A stretch of 64,000 bases of DNA, from the NCBI RefSeq assembly GCF_000612625.1, contig NZ_CCAS010000005.1, positions 1 through 64,000 of the forward strand. The letters are read 5' to 3'. Position 1 is the stretch's first letter. Each line of letters opens with the position of its first letter. The position numbers and the translations under genes were made by a program. The stretch is from Neobacillus jeddahensis. Its GTDB lineage: Bacteria > Bacillota > Bacilli > Bacillales > Cytobacillaceae. Shown here one piece after another: positions 15,833-27,309 of the stretch. Under the pieces are notes generated by a model that saw nothing but the letters and a program-made list of their open reading frames with translations, made no database searches and was not told where the DNA came from.

Positions 15833-16969
15833 ATGACAACAAACGAAAAGGGATCCAAAAAAGAAGTCATTCGCCAAAAAATGCTCGAACAACACCATGA
15901 AGCAAAGATTGTCCGCAAGATTGTTTTGAGTATTTCATTAATAGTGCTATTATTTATCCTATTAATTGGTGGCGGAGGGTATCTCTACATACAATCGGCA
16001 CTCAAACCTGTTGATTCTGATAGTAAGACACAAAAAACGATTGAGATCCCTTTAGGCTCATCGGTTACTGGGATTGCTGAAAAACTAGAAGCAAATGGAA
16101 TAATAAAAAATAGCAAAGTCTTTAAATATTATGTAAAGCTGAAGAATGAAGGTGGATTTATGGCTGGTGATTACCAACTAAGCCCATCTATGGATGTCGA
16201 AGAAATTGTGAGCCGCCTAAAAACGGGTAAGGTACTGGCTAAAGCAAGTTTTAAAATCACAATTCCAGAAGGAAAGCAGCTGCAGGAAATTGCCTCCATT
16301 ATGGCGAAGGCAACAAACCTAAAGGAAGAAGAAGTGTTTACTAAATTAAATGATAAAGAATTTATTAAATCACTGATGGTCAAATATCCGGATATTTTAA
16401 CAGATGAAATTTTGCATTCAACTGTTAAGTATCCGTTGGAAGGTTATTTATTTCCAGCAACCTATCCATTTTATAAGCCAAATCCTTCTGTGGAAGAAAT
16501 GGTCTTTGCGATGTTGGATAAAACACGTAGCGTATTATCTGATTACACCCAAGAAAGTGATGAAAAGAAGCTGTCCATTCATCAGTTGTTAACGATGTCC
16601 TCTTTGGTCGAGGAGGAAGCGACGGCAAAAGCCGATCGGAAAACAATTTCTAGTGTTTTCTACAACCGGATGGAAAAAGGAATGCCGCTCCAAACGGATC
16701 CAACTGTTTTATATGCTCAAGGAAAACACAAAGAAAAAGTATTATATGAGGATTTAGAGGTGAATTCACCGTATAATACCTATAAAAACACAGGTCTGCC
16801 ACCAGGACCGATCGCTAATTCTGGGAAGGTATCGATTGAGGCGGCGCTGAATCCAGAGGAAACCGATTATTTATATTTCCTGGCAACCGCTGAAGGAGAC
16901 GTTATTTTCACAAAAACGCTAGAAGAGCATAATAAGAATAAGGTGGAACATATTTCTAGTAAAAAATAA
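15833..16969 (+). CDS. mltG: Endolytic murein transglycosylase MltG
   Basis: A 378-residue membrane-anchored cell-wall enzyme that cuts nascent glycan strands. The cytoplasmic N-terminus is Lys-rich, one membrane segment spans about residues 27-52 (IVLSISLIVLLFILLIG), a LysM-like region follows, and the YceG domain includes SSLVEEEA near residue 260, where the catalytic Glu lies, plus YNTYKNTGLPPGPI near 320. GGGGGAACGGGG precedes the ATG. It has its own terminator and an AT-rich upstream region in which I cannot choose one promoter. Confidence 0.93.
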   Translation: MTTNEKGSKKEVIRQKMLEQHHEAKIVRKIVLSISLIVLLFILLIGGGGYLYIQSALKPVDSDSKTQKTIEIPLGSSVTGIAEKLEANGIIKNSKVFKYYVKLKNEGGFMAGDYQLSPSMDVEEIVSRLKTGKVLAKASFKITIPEGKQLQEIASIMAKATNLKEEEVFTKLNDKEFIKSLMVKYPDILTDEILHSTVKYPLEGYLFPATYPFYKPNPSVEEMVFAMLDKTRSVLSDYTQESDEKKLSIHQLLTMSSLVEEEATAKADRKTISSVFYNRMEKGMPLQTDPTVLYAQGKHKEKVLYEDLEVNSPYNTYKNTGLPPGPIANSGKVSIEAALNPEETDYLYFLATAEGDVIFTKTLEEHNKNKVEHISSKK

Positions 16970-16976
16970 TTATTTC

Positions 16977-17008
16977 AAGGGGGAAAAATTAGCATTCCCC
17001 CTTTTTTT
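16977..17008 (+). terminator. Intrinsic terminator after mltG
   Basis: AAGGGGGAA pairs with TTCCCCCTT, followed by a run of seven T. Confidence 0.9.
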
Positions 17009-17043
17009 ATGGTAAAATAGTTCAGGTGTTTTATATGTATTCT

Positions 17044-17149
17044 ATAGCGTAACTCACAGTAAGGTTATTTGAGGCGTTAACTGCCCAAAAGCGCACGCTA
17101 GTTGGAATGTTTCAACTTGCAAAGTCGGTACCTGTGAACGCTATTTTTT
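17044..17149 (+). ncRNA. Unclassified structured RNA candidate
   Basis: ATAGCGT (17044-17050) pairs with ACGCTAT (17138-17144), and TCACAG (17054-17059) pairs with CTGTGA (17132-17137): 13 base pairs with only a three-base bulge, closing a 72-base interior. The interior has a hairpin, AGTTG (17100) with CAACT (17113), and a possible GGC/GCC pairing. Six T follow the 3' side, so the whole looks like a small RNA or leader ending in its own terminator. TAAAAT near 17013 could be a -10 box. It matches no riboswitch class I can name. It sits 127 bases before trmR in a 300-base gap with no ORF. Confidence 0.5.
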
Positions 17150-17275
17150 CATGTCTAAAGAGAGTTGTGAAGAGAAATAATAAAAGTATTTGACTTTGAG
17201 AAATGCCAATTCTCAGCCCCAAAGCCAAGCGGTGGGCGTCTTGTGCATTTCAAATGAAATAGAGGTGAGGGCAGC

Positions 17276-17926
17276 TTGTTAAATGAAAAGCTGCATTCTT
17301 ATATTGAGAATCTAATTCCCGATCGAAATGCGTTGCTAGCTGAAATGGAAGGCTATGCTAGTGAGCATAATGTTCCCATTATGGAGCTGGCTGGAATTGA
17401 AGCAATGCTGCAATTGCTTCGCATTCAAGGCTCAACAAGGATATTAGAGATAGGGACTGCTATCGGATACTCTGCATTACGAATCGCTACTGCTCTTCCA
17501 GAAGCTCACATTGTCACGATTGAGCGGGATATGGAACGAATACAAGTAGCAAAAGAATTTATTAATCGATCGGGTAATAGTACGCAAATCACTTTACTCG
17601 AAGGTGATGCTCTTGAGATTGAGAAGATTGTTGGTGGACATGCCCCATTCGATGCCATTTTTATTGATGCGGCAAAAGGACAATATAAGAAGTTCTTTGA
17701 GATGTACGCAAACTATCTAGGTTCTGATGGAATGATTATTACAGACAACGTCCTTTTTAAAGGTTTGGTCGCTGAAGAAGAAATTGATACAAAAAGGATC
17801 CGCAACCTTGTTAAGAAAATTGATGATTTTAACCACTGGTTAATGAATCACCCAAATTATAATTCCGTGATTCTTCCTGTTGGAGACGGGGTTGCCATCA
17901 GTAAAAGAAGAGGTGAGAGAATATGA
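17276..17926 (+). CDS. trmR: tRNA 5-hydroxyuridine methyltransferase TrmR
   Basis: A 216-residue class I SAM-dependent O-methyltransferase: ILEIGTAIGYSALRIA near residue 60 binds SAM and DAIFIDAAKGQY near residue 124 is the metal-binding segment of the family. In B. subtilis the orthologue YrrM methylates 5-hydroxyuridine at tRNA position 34 to 5-methoxyuridine. Its next neighbours here are the two U32 genes that make the hydroxyl group, which supports the role. Start TTG at 17276 follows GAGGTGAGGG. It overlaps the next gene by four bases (ATGA). Confidence 0.9.
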   Translation: MLNEKLHSYIENLIPDRNALLAEMEGYASEHNVPIMELAGIEAMLQLLRIQGSTRILEIGTAIGYSALRIATALPEAHIVTIERDMERIQVAKEFINRSGNSTQITLLEGDALEIEKIVGGHAPFDAIFIDAAKGQYKKFFEMYANYLGSDGMIITDNVLFKGLVAEEEIDTKRIRNLVKKIDDFNHWLMNHPNYNSVILPVGDGVAISKRRGERI

Positions 17927-18852
17927 AAAAACCAGAATTACTTGTGACTCCATTAAATGTCGATGGAATTTTACCATTAGCAGAAGCCGGGGCAGATGCG
18001 TTTGTTGTGGGTGAACAGCGGTATGGGTTACGGCTTGCAGGTGAATTTAATCGTGAGGATGTCAAAAAGGCGATTGAATTTGCACATAGTAAGGGAAAAA
18101 AAGTATATGTTGCGATGAATGCCATTTTTCACAATGAAAAAATTGCAGAACTAGGTGACTATATCCAATTTGTTCAAGAGGCAAAGGCAGATGCGATCAT
18201 TTTTGGAGATCCTGCTGTATTAATGACGGCAAAAGAGGTAGCGCCGGAAATGAAGCTTCATTGGAATACGGAGACTACTGGAACAAATTGGTACACCTGT
18301 AACTATTGGGGCAAAAAAGGAGCCAAAAGAGCGGTTCTTGCCCGTGAAATAAATATGGATGCGATTATTGAAATGAAGGAAAATGCTGAAGTGGAAATTG
18401 AAGTACAGGTTCACGGGATGAGCTGTATGTTCCAATCGAAAAGATCCTTGCTTGGGAATTACTATGAGTATCAAGGCAAAGTTATGGAAATTGAAAATCG
18501 CAAGATGGAAAAAAATATGTTCTTGCATGATAAAGAGCGTGAAAATAAATATCCGATTTTTGAAGATGAAAATGGCACACATATTATGAGCCCAAATGAT
18601 ATTTGTATTATTGATGAACTGCAAGAGATGTTAGAAGCAGGTGTAGATTCTTTTAAAATCGATGGTATTTTAAAAAGACCAGAATATATCCTTGCGGTAA
18701 CGAAAGCATATCGTGAAGCAATTGATTTATTTGTTGACGATCCAGACACTTATGAGGATAAGAAGGACGAATTATTAGCAACAATCGAAGAAATTCAACC
18801 GGAGAATCGATCATTAGATACTGGTTTCTTTTTCAAAGAAACCGTTTATTAA
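17923..18852 (+). CDS. trhP1: tRNA uridine 34 hydroxylation protein, U32 peptidase family
   Basis: A 309-residue U32-family protein (YrrN). TrhP1 and TrhP2 together are needed for prephenate-dependent hydroxylation of U34 in tRNA in B. subtilis. It has the U32 core, with ELLVTPLNVDGILPLAEAGADAFVVG at the N-terminus (shown here only as a run of its key blocks LAEAGADAF and YGLRLAGEF). The signature region is degenerate (VHGMSCMFQSKRS) without the full cysteine set, so it is probably the non-catalytic partner of trhP2. Its start overlaps the trmR stop. Confidence 0.88.
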   Translation: MKKPELLVTPLNVDGILPLAEAGADAFVVGEQRYGLRLAGEFNREDVKKAIEFAHSKGKKVYVAMNAIFHNEKIAELGDYIQFVQEAKADAIIFGDPAVLMTAKEVAPEMKLHWNTETTGTNWYTCNYWGKKGAKRAVLAREINMDAIIEMKENAEVEIEVQVHGMSCMFQSKRSLLGNYYEYQGKVMEIENRKMEKNMFLHDKERENKYPIFEDENGTHIMSPNDICIIDELQEMLEAGVDSFKIDGILKRPEYILAVTKAYREAIDLFVDDPDTYEDKKDELLATIEEIQPENRSLDTGFFFKETVY

Positions 18853-18905
18853 AAGGAAGTCGCTTTGCATAAATATTTTAATTTGTTATAGGGAGGGGTT
18901 CATTC

Positions 18906-20177
18906 GTGAATACAGTTAAAGACAAAATTTCTGAATTAATCGATGGAAAACGTGTCATTGTGAAGAAGCCGGAACTCCTTGCTCCAGCAGGCAATCTAGA
19001 AAAACTAAAAATTGCTGTTCAATATGGCGCAGATGCCGTGTTTATTGGCGGTCAAGAATATGGTTTACGTTCGAACGCGGATAACTTTACATTTGAAGAA
19101 ATGAAGGAAGGCGTTGAGTTTGCTAAACAATTTGGAGCAAAAATATACGTTACAACGAATATCTTTGCTCATAACGAGAACATTCTTGGCTTAGAGGAAT
19201 ACATCCTTGGCTTGAAAGAGACGGGAATCGCAGGAATAATCGTTGCAGACCCGCTAATTATTGAGACTTGCCGCCGCTTAGCACCGGAGATTGAAATCCA
19301 TATTAGTACCCAGCAATCACTTTCAAACTGGAAGGCTGCTCAGTTTTGGAAAGAAGCAGGGGCAGAACGTGTTGTCTTAGCACGTGAAGTGGGTGCAGAA
19401 GAAATAAGAGAGATGAAAGAAAAGGTCGATGTAGAGATAGAGACGTTTATTCATGGTGCAATGTGTATTGCCTACTCTGGCCGCTGTACATTGAGCAACC
19501 ATATGACGGCTAGGGATTCCAATCGGGGTGGCTGTTGTCAATCCTGTCGTTGGGATTATGATCTTTACAAGCTGGAGGATTCCAATCAGGAAGTCGCACT
19601 CTTTGAAGATGGCGATGCACCATTTGCGATGAGTCCAAAGGATCTTAATTTAATCCAGGCCATTCCAAATATGATTGAGTTGGGTATAGATAGCTTAAAA
19701 ATTGAAGGCAGAATGAAATCTATCCATTATATTGCAACAGTTGTCAGTGTGTATCGCAAAGTTATCGATGCCTACTGTGCAGACCCGGACAATTTTATCA
19801 TTAAAAAAGAATGGTTGAAAGAGCTTGATAAATGCGCGAATCGTGAGACAGCACCAGCGTTTTTTGAAGGCGTACCAGGGTATAAAGAGCAAATGTTTGG
19901 TAATCATAGCAAGAAGACAAAGTTTGAATTTGTAGGTCTTGTACTGGATTATAACGAAGAAACACAAATGGTGACATTACAACAGCGAAACCATTTTAAA
20001 CCAGGGCAAGAAGTGGAATTCTTCGGTCCAGAAATTCAAAACTTTACTCATGTAGTAGAAAAAATTTGGGATGAAAAAGGTAATGAATTGGATGCAGCAA
20101 GACACCCACTTCAAATTGTGCAATTTAAATTGGACAAACCGGTATACCCTAACAACATGATGCGAAAGGAGAACTAG
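18906..20177 (+). CDS. trhP2: tRNA uridine 34 hydroxylation protein, U32 peptidase family
   Basis: A 423-residue U32-family protein (YrrO). The U32 signature is complete: [20 protein letters not shown] near residues 180-200, followed by [11 protein letters not shown], the cysteines expected for the iron-sulfur site. C-terminal beta-barrel domain from about residue 335 ([12 protein letters not shown]). It acts with trhP1 in U34 hydroxylation, then trmR methylates. GGGAGGGG precedes the GTG start at 18906. Its stop is four bases before udk. Confidence 0.92.
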   Translation: MNTVKDKISELIDGKRVIVKKPELLAPAGNLEKLKIAVQYGADAVFIGGQEYGLRSNADNFTFEEMKEGVEFAKQFGAKIYVTTNIFAHNENILGLEEYILGLKETGIAGIIVADPLIIETCRRLAPEIEIHISTQQSLSNWKAAQFWKEAGAERVVLAREVGAEEIREMKEKVDVEIETFIHGAMCIAYSGRCTLSNHMTARDSNRGGCCQSCRWDYDLYKLEDSNQEVALFEDGDAPFAMSPKDLNLIQAIPNMIELGIDSLKIEGRMKSIHYIATVVSVYRKVIDAYCADPDNFIIKKEWLKELDKCANRETAPAFFEGVPGYKEQMFGNHSKKTKFEFVGLVLDYNEETQMVTLQQRNHFKPGQEVEFFGPEIQNFTHVVEKIWDEKGNELDAARHPLQIVQFKLDKPVYPNNMMRKEN

Positions 20178-20181
20178 TGCG

Positions 20182-20814
20182 ATGCGCAAACCCGTTGTTA
20201 TTGGCGTAACCGGCGGCTCCGGCTCCGGAAAAACCAGTGTAACAAAAGCTATTTATGAAAGTTTGAAAGAGCATTCCATCTTAGTACTTGAACAGGATTA
20301 TTATTATAAGGATCAAACGAATGTACCGTTTGAAGAGCGATTAAAAACGAACTATGATCATCCTCTTGCTTTTGATAATGATCTACTGATTGAGCATATT
20401 GAGAAGCTTTTACGCTATGAACAAATCGAAAAACCAGTTTATGATTATTCCATTCATACTCGTTCCGATAAAGTGATCCCAATTGCACCAAAAGATGTAA
20501 TTATTTTAGAGGGAATTCTTGTACTTGAGGACGAGCGTTTACGCAATTTAATGGATATTAAACTGTATGTCGATACCGATGCAGATTTAAGAATTATTCG
20601 CCGCTTAACGCGTGACATAAGAGAACGTGGACGTACATTTGATTCAGTCATTGATCAATATTTAAACGTCGTTCGTCCAATGCATAATCAGTTTATTGAA
20701 CCAACCAAGCGTTATGCGGATGTAATCATCCCTGAGGGCGGACAAAATCATGTTGCTATTGATATAATGGTCACAAAAATTCAAACAATTCTTGAACAAA
20801 AGTCAATTTTATGA
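20182..20814 (+). CDS. udk: Uridine/cytidine kinase
   Basis: A 210-residue P-loop kinase that phosphorylates uridine or cytidine in pyrimidine salvage. Walker A is [13 protein letters not shown] at residues 8-20; EQDYYYKDQ near 40, a uridine-binding FDNDLL segment near 68, and [12 protein letters not shown] near 140 match the family lid. Length is normal. AAAGGAG lies before the ATG. It closes the trmR-trhP1-trhP2 operon, as in B. subtilis. Confidence 0.95.
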   Translation: MRKPVVIGVTGGSGSGKTSVTKAIYESLKEHSILVLEQDYYYKDQTNVPFEERLKTNYDHPLAFDNDLLIEHIEKLLRYEQIEKPVYDYSIHTRSDKVIPIAPKDVIILEGILVLEDERLRNLMDIKLYVDTDADLRIIRRLTRDIRERGRTFDSVIDQYLNVVRPMHNQFIEPTKRYADVIIPEGGQNHVAIDIMVTKIQTILEQKSIL

Positions 20815-20854
20815 CACAATAGCAAGGAAAAGCCTGAATAAATATGAATAGTGT

Positions 20855-20877
20855 GCGCCCTTTTTAAACAAGGGCGC
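20855..20877 (+). terminator. Hairpin after udk
   Basis: GCGCCCTT pairs with AAGGGCGC. There is no good T run, so termination strength is unclear. Confidence 0.5.
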
Positions 20878-20967
20878 TCCTATGTATTTATAGTATGGTA
20901 TTATATCTACATACAGTACATACACAATTCTAATGGGGGATTGTGAAGACTAGAAGGAGTGAGGGTT

Positions 20968-21444
20968 TTGGCTACAGAGAAAGTATTTCCAATGACGCAA
21001 GCAGGTAAAGAAAAACTTGTACAAGAACTTGAATACTTAAAATCAGTAAAACGTAAAGAAGTGGTTGAAAGAATCAAAATCGCAAGAAGCTTCGGTGATT
21101 TATCAGAAAACTCTGAGTATGATTCAGCGAAAGAAGAACAAGCATTTGTTGAGGGTCGAATTACGACTTTAGAAAATATGATTCGGAATGCAAAAATTAT
21201 TGCTGAAAGTGAAATAGCTGGTGATTCTGTCGCACTAGGTAGATCCGTCACTTTTGTGGAATTACCTAATGGTGAAGAAGAAACGTATTCGATTGTTGGA
21301 AGCGCTGAGGCAGATCCATTTGAAGGGAAAATCTCAAATGATTCACCGATTGCCAAAAGCCTCTTAGGTAAAAAAGTAGGCGATCAAGTTACCGTTCAAA
21401 CCCCGGGCGGCGAGATGAGTGTACGGATCGTTTCGATTAAATAA
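20968..21444 (+). CDS. greA: Transcription elongation factor GreA
   Basis: A 158-residue factor that stimulates transcript cleavage in backtracked RNA polymerase. The N-terminal coiled coil has [20 protein letters not shown] with the acidic tip following at [10 protein letters not shown], and the C-terminal FKBP-like domain ends in [10 protein letters not shown]. Start TTG at 20968 gives [10 protein letters not shown] after AAGGAGTGAG; a GTG at 20959 belongs to that site. The gene is followed by a terminator that overlaps the next gene's ribosome-binding site. Confidence 0.95.
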   Translation: MATEKVFPMTQAGKEKLVQELEYLKSVKRKEVVERIKIARSFGDLSENSEYDSAKEEQAFVEGRITTLENMIRNAKIIAESEIAGDSVALGRSVTFVELPNGEEETYSIVGSAEADPFEGKISNDSPIAKSLLGKKVGDQVTVQTPGGEMSVRIVSIK

Positions 21445-21467
21445 TTGAATAAATGGTTTGAAATGCA

Positions 21468-21502
21468 AACACCTCGTCAAAACTTTTGACGAGGTGTTTT
21501 TT
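21468..21502 (+). terminator. greA terminator that contains the pbpI ribosome-binding site
   Basis: AACACCTCGTCAA pairs over 13 bases with TTGACGAGGTGTT around loop AACTT, followed by TTTT. The 3' arm contains GAGGTG (21491-21496), 6 bases before the ATG at 21503. Confidence 0.88.
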
Positions 21503-23263
21503 ATGTGGAAGAAGCGGGCGCAAGGATGGCTTTACCTATGTATGATCGGTTTGTTACTCCTGTTAGGACGGTTAATGCAAATTCAATTGATTGATACAGA
21601 GACATTTTCTAAGCATAATGTTAATTTGCTTGAGGAAAGTGTTAAACAAAGAACCCAGGAGTTGGTAATTGATAATGGCAGAGGGAATTTTCTTGACCGA
21701 AATGGGGTAATGCTCACTCATAAAAAGGCTGCAGTTCTCGTCCTGTTTCCATTTTTAAAAAAGATGGATTGGGATGCAGACAAGGTTGCGTCTATCTCTC
21801 GCATTTCGGAAAATATTTTAAAAATGGCTGTTGAAGGCGCGAAAAAACCATTTGCCTATGGAGATCCACAACCTGTTGAACTGACAACGTCCCAAATGGA
21901 AAGAATTAATGGATTAAACATTCCCGGCGTTTTTGCCATAGAAAAGAAATTTGAACGTTCTGAGATACCAGCGGAGCAATTAATTGGGATGACGGGAGAA
22001 AATGTACAAGAATTAAAGCAGCGCTATCCCAACAAGGAGTTATCAGACAAGACCTTATTAGGCGTATCGGGGCTTGAGGAAAGTTTTGATGAGTTCCTGC
22101 TACCCGAAGGTAATTCAAAGCTCGTTTACCACGTAGATGGCACTGGAGCACCACTTTTCGGGATAAATGTGAAGTATGTTGATCCTGCAAATCCCTTCTA
22201 CCCTGTGAACGTACGGACAACGCTTGATAAAAGTATCCAGCAAAAAGCGGAGGATTTAGTGGATCAGTATCAGATAAAAAAGGGAGGCCTCGTTCTCCTT
22301 GATATTCAAGATAATACAGTTCTAGCCATGGTATCGAGACCCGTGATTAATAAAAAAGATCCATACAGTGGTGCAGGGATTGCAAACAATATGTTGAAGC
22401 AACAAATTATGGGCTCTGTGTTTAAAACGGTTATCGCGGCTGCTGCAATCGATCAAAATCTTGTAGGTCCAACACGCCTTTTTGACTGTAGTAAAAAAAT
22501 AAATGGTGATCCTGAATTAAAATATGACTATGGTATGCTTGATTTTTCCACAAGCTTTGCCAGAAGCTGTAACCGTGCCTTTGGTGAACTTGCGAAAGAA
22601 GTACAAAAGGCGAACCCGAATCTAATGGAAGAGTATGCCGCTAAATTGTCACTACTAGGTACAGTGGGCTGGCATGGGGATGTGTATCACACTAGTGACT
22701 TCAAACAACTTGCAGACGAGGACAATGGAAGAGTGTTTGTATCTGATGAGGCTAGGAAGGATGCCAATTTTGTTGCCATGTCTGGGATTGGTCAAGATGA
22801 GGTACGTGCCACACCTTTAGCGGTTGCCAATATGATGGCTACCATTGCCAGGGGGGGCAAAAAAGAAATGGTCAGAGCTGTCACGAAAATTGAATATAAA
22901 AATGGGACTACGATGGTAGATTTTCCGAAGAAAAGCATGAAGGGAGAATCAATCTCACCTTACACAGCCATGAAACTGCAAAAATTGCTTCGAGAAGTTG
23001 TGCTAAATCCCAATGGGACGGGAAGAGTGTTTAAAGACTTGCCTTACGAAGTGGCAGGTAAATCGGGGACGGCTGAAACAGGGAAGTTCGTGAAGGGAAA
23101 ACAACTCCATAATAAATGGTTCGCAGGCTATTTTCCTTATCAAAATCCCAAGTATGCTTTGGTGACGGTTAATTTGGATGTACTCGACTCAGAGGGTGGC
23201 GTTAATTCGTTATTTGCCGATATGGTCAAGCTGTTGTATGAGAAAGTTGATGGCAAGGAGTAA
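21503..23263 (+). CDS. pbpI: Class B penicillin-binding protein (PbpI-like)
   Basis: A 586-residue D,D-transpeptidase anchored by one N-terminal membrane span (about residues 9-27). The transpeptidase domain shows GSVFK near residue 306 (S-x-x-K with the active serine), SCN near 350 (S-x-N) and KSGTAE near 520 (KSGT). It matches PbpI/YrrR, a spore- or division-linked PBP of B. subtilis that is next to greA there too. ATG at 21503 is chosen because upstream frame continuation runs through a terminator stem. Its ribosome-binding site lies in that stem, so translation from read-through RNA would be hindered. Confidence 0.9.
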   Translation: MWKKRAQGWLYLCMIGLLLLLGRLMQIQLIDTETFSKHNVNLLEESVKQRTQELVIDNGRGNFLDRNGVMLTHKKAAVLVLFPFLKKMDWDADKVASISRISENILKMAVEGAKKPFAYGDPQPVELTTSQMERINGLNIPGVFAIEKKFERSEIPAEQLIGMTGENVQELKQRYPNKELSDKTLLGVSGLEESFDEFLLPEGNSKLVYHVDGTGAPLFGINVKYVDPANPFYPVNVRTTLDKSIQQKAEDLVDQYQIKKGGLVLLDIQDNTVLAMVSRPVINKKDPYSGAGIANNMLKQQIMGSVFKTVIAAAAIDQNLVGPTRLFDCSKKINGDPELKYDYGMLDFSTSFARSCNRAFGELAKEVQKANPNLMEEYAAKLSLLGTVGWHGDVYHTSDFKQLADEDNGRVFVSDEARKDANFVAMSGIGQDEVRATPLAVANMMATIARGGKKEMVRAVTKIEYKNGTTMVDFPKKSMKGESISPYTAMKLQKLLREVVLNPNGTGRVFKDLPYEVAGKSGTAETGKFVKGKQLHNKWFAGYFPYQNPKYALVTVNLDVLDSEGGVNSLFADMVKLLYEKVDGKE

Positions 23264-23279
23264 TGTATTAGGTTTTCCC

Positions 23280-23308
23280 TTCAAGTTCTCATTGATTCAT
23301 GTTAGAAT
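23280..23308 (+). promoter_or_regulatory. Possible sigma-A promoter of yrrS
   Basis: TTCAAG at 23280 and TAGAAT at 23303 are 17 bases apart, 33 bases before the yrrS ATG. Confidence 0.4.
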
Positions 23309-23340
23309 ATTGAGAGCCTTATTTTTACGGAGGGATTCAA

Positions 23341-24000
23341 ATGAGTAATGATTTAAACTCTAATTCGCGCTCTGGATACCGTGCGAAAAGGAAAAAAACC
23401 AATCTCGTCTTAAATAGTTTAATTGTCGTTGTCTTGCTATTAATCATTTTTGTTGGATACAATATTTTTGTATCAGGTAATGATAATGCTTCAGACAAGA
23501 AGGAAATTACCAAAACCGAACAAACAGATACTTCACATAAAGAGAAAAAGGCCAAGGAAGATCAAGAGGTCACTAAGGATGACAAAACATCTGAGCAGGC
23601 GACAGAAGATGACCAAGAAGGTGATGAAGCTACCACTCCTGAAAAGGCAGATGAATCACAGGAAGTGGTTTCTGAGGGCGGCAGCACCGGAAATGTGATT
23701 AAAACAATTGAAAATCCTAGTTGGAAACCAGTTGGTACTACGCAAACAGGGGAGCATACACCCGTTTTTGATGGAGTCGATTGGCAGGAAATGTTGAATG
23801 CTATCACATATGCTACAGGTTTAGACCAGAGTAATATGAAGGTTTATTGGCTCGGCAGTGATAAGACTACCACCAATGCTGCTGTTGGTACTGTATACTC
23901 AACGGATCAACAACAAAAGTATAAGGTTTTTATCCAATGGGTAGATGGTGAAGGCTGGATGCCAACAAAGGTTGAAGAATTAGCTGAATTAGAAAGATAA
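23341..24000 (+). CDS. yrrS: DUF1510 membrane protein YrrS
   Basis: A 219-residue protein: Lys/Arg-rich cytoplasmic N-terminus, one membrane span at about residues 21-42 (NLVLNSLIVVVLLLIIFVG), an acidic low-complexity linker of Glu, Asp, Lys and Thr (residues 50-115) and a folded C-terminal DUF1510 domain outside the membrane (WQEMLNAITYATGLD). It is conserved next to the PBP gene and may help it, which is inference. ACGGAGGGA precedes the ATG. Confidence 0.88.
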   Translation: MSNDLNSNSRSGYRAKRKKTNLVLNSLIVVVLLLIIFVGYNIFVSGNDNASDKKEITKTEQTDTSHKEKKAKEDQEVTKDDKTSEQATEDDQEGDEATTPEKADESQEVVSEGGSTGNVIKTIENPSWKPVGTTQTGEHTPVFDGVDWQEMLNAITYATGLDQSNMKVYWLGSDKTTTNAAVGTVYSTDQQQKYKVFIQWVDGEGWMPTKVEELAELER

Positions 24001-24005
24001 CTAAA

Positions 24006-24048
24006 ATAGGATGGGGCCAAACACGAGGCACCGTCCTATTTTTTTTTG
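24006..24048. terminator. Convergent intrinsic terminator yrrS / yrzA
   Basis: AATAGGATGG pairs with CCGTCCTATT (one G-U pair), followed by nine T on the plus strand. It overlaps the 3' end of yrzA on the other strand. Confidence 0.8.
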
Positions 24049-24239
24049 AAGTGAACAACTGCAGTGAAAAACGGTTGTCCATTTTCGGTCACATGCATTT
24101 GGTGGGATACCGAGTGAACGCCAAGCATGATGACCCTATTCTCATCAATTTGTCCCTCTATCTTTTTTTGTAAAGATTGAAGGTTAGTTGCCTCAAAAAA
24201 TTCAACTTTGTCTTCCATCAAATTCAATTGAAAGTTCAT
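24036..24239 (-). CDS. yrzA: DUF2536 protein (YrzA)
   Basis: A 67-residue soluble protein reading MNFQLNLMEDKVEFFEA at the start and HSVSHQMHVTENGQPFFTAV later, as in the DUF2536/YrzA family. The third of three clustered ATG codons is chosen because GAAAGG lies 9 bases upstream; the first two are adjacent to that site. Function unknown. In B. subtilis it lies between yrrS and the mtnN operon, as here, but yrrT is missing. Confidence 0.8.
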   Translation of the reverse strand: MNFQLNLMEDKVEFFEATNLQSLQKKIEGQIDENRVIMLGVHSVSHQMHVTENGQPFFTAVVHFKKK

Positions 24240-24379
24240 TATCATCATCCTTTCACTACGTTTATTGTAGTTAATTGTTACTCTTGTCGCAATGTATTTG
24301 AAGAAATGGGTATAGTATGATAACATGATTTCAGATAAAATCATAGTATAATTGTAGGAATTAAGAAAGAGGTCAATGT

Positions 24380-25075
24380 ATGAAAATCGCTATCATCGGA
24401 GCAATGGAAGAAGAAGTTACCTTATTAAGAGACAATATTCAAAACAGGACACAAGAAACTGTCGCGGGATGCGAATTTACGTTTGGAACAATGCATGGAG
24501 TAGATGTCATCCTGCTTCGTTCAGGAATTGGCAAGGTAAATGCCGCAATGTCCACGACCATCCTGCTTGAAAAATATAAACCAGACTATATTATTAACAC
24601 AGGCTCAGCAGGGGGCTTCAATCCTGCCCTGAACGTAGGTGATGCAGTTATTTCTACGGAAGTTCGCCATCATGATGTCGATGTCACGGCATTTGGCTAT
24701 GAATATGGGCAAGTGCCACAGTTGCCTGCTGCCTTCGTAGCAGATGATAAATTAATCGCATTAGCGGAAGCAGCTGCTAATGAAATGGAAACTTTCCAAA
24801 TTGAAAAGGGCTTAATTGTAACGGGAGATTCCTTTATGGAGGACCCAGAACGTGTTGCTTTTGTGAGGTCAAAATTTACTGATCTACAAGCAGTGGAAAT
24901 GGAAGCAGCCGCGATTGCACAGGTCGCCCATCGTTTTGAGGTTCCCTTTGTCATTATCCGTTCATTATCGGATATTGCTGGGAAGGAATCTGAACTTTCA
25001 TTTGATCAGTTTATAGATAAAGCCGCCACCAATTCGGCCACACTTGTTATGAAAATGGTAGCAGGCTTAAGATAG
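24380..25075 (+). CDS. mtnN: 5'-methylthioadenosine/S-adenosylhomocysteine nucleosidase
   Basis: A 231-residue enzyme that cleaves methylthioadenosine and S-adenosylhomocysteine to adenine and the thioribose or ribosyl-homocysteine. IGAMEEEV at residues 5-12 carries the catalytic Glu, GSAGGFN near 76 binds ribose, [12 protein letters not shown] near 172 binds the nucleoside and SLSDIAG near 197 supplies the catalytic Asp. AAAGAGGTC precedes the ATG. It starts a three-gene transsulfuration operon with mccA and mccB, 17 bases apart from the first. TATAAT at 24347 may be the -10 box. Confidence 0.95.
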   Translation: MKIAIIGAMEEEVTLLRDNIQNRTQETVAGCEFTFGTMHGVDVILLRSGIGKVNAAMSTTILLEKYKPDYIINTGSAGGFNPALNVGDAVISTEVRHHDVDVTAFGYEYGQVPQLPAAFVADDKLIALAEAAANEMETFQIEKGLIVTGDSFMEDPERVAFVRSKFTDLQAVEMEAAAIAQVAHRFEVPFVIIRSLSDIAGKESELSFDQFIDKAATNSATLVMKMVAGLR

Positions 25076-25092
25076 TTGTCAGGAGTGAAATG

Positions 25093-27151
<2,059 letters not shown>

Positions 27152-27163
27152 AATGACACTAAA

Positions 27164-27202
27164 AAATAAGCGATCCGTTTTATTTGGAATCGCTTATTTT
27201 TG
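27164..27202 (+). terminator. Intrinsic terminator of the mtnN-mccA-mccB operon
   Basis: AAATAAGCGAT pairs with ATCGCTTATTT (plus outer CC/GG inside the loop side), followed by TTTTTG. Confidence 0.88.
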
Positions 27203-27240
27203 CATTATCAGGCTTTTTTATAAAATTTTAAGAAAAAAGG

Positions 27241-27269
27241 TTTACAAAGTATCTGTTCGTGGATATAAT
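27241..27269 (+). promoter_or_regulatory. Sigma-A promoter of the short-ORF leader
   Basis: TTTACA at 27241, a 17-base spacer and a consensus TATAAT at 27264, 41 bases before the 35-codon ORF. Confidence 0.7.
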
Positions 27270-27309
27270 TACCATAGTAAGTGAAAAATTCCAAAGGAGG
27301 TCGAAGAAC

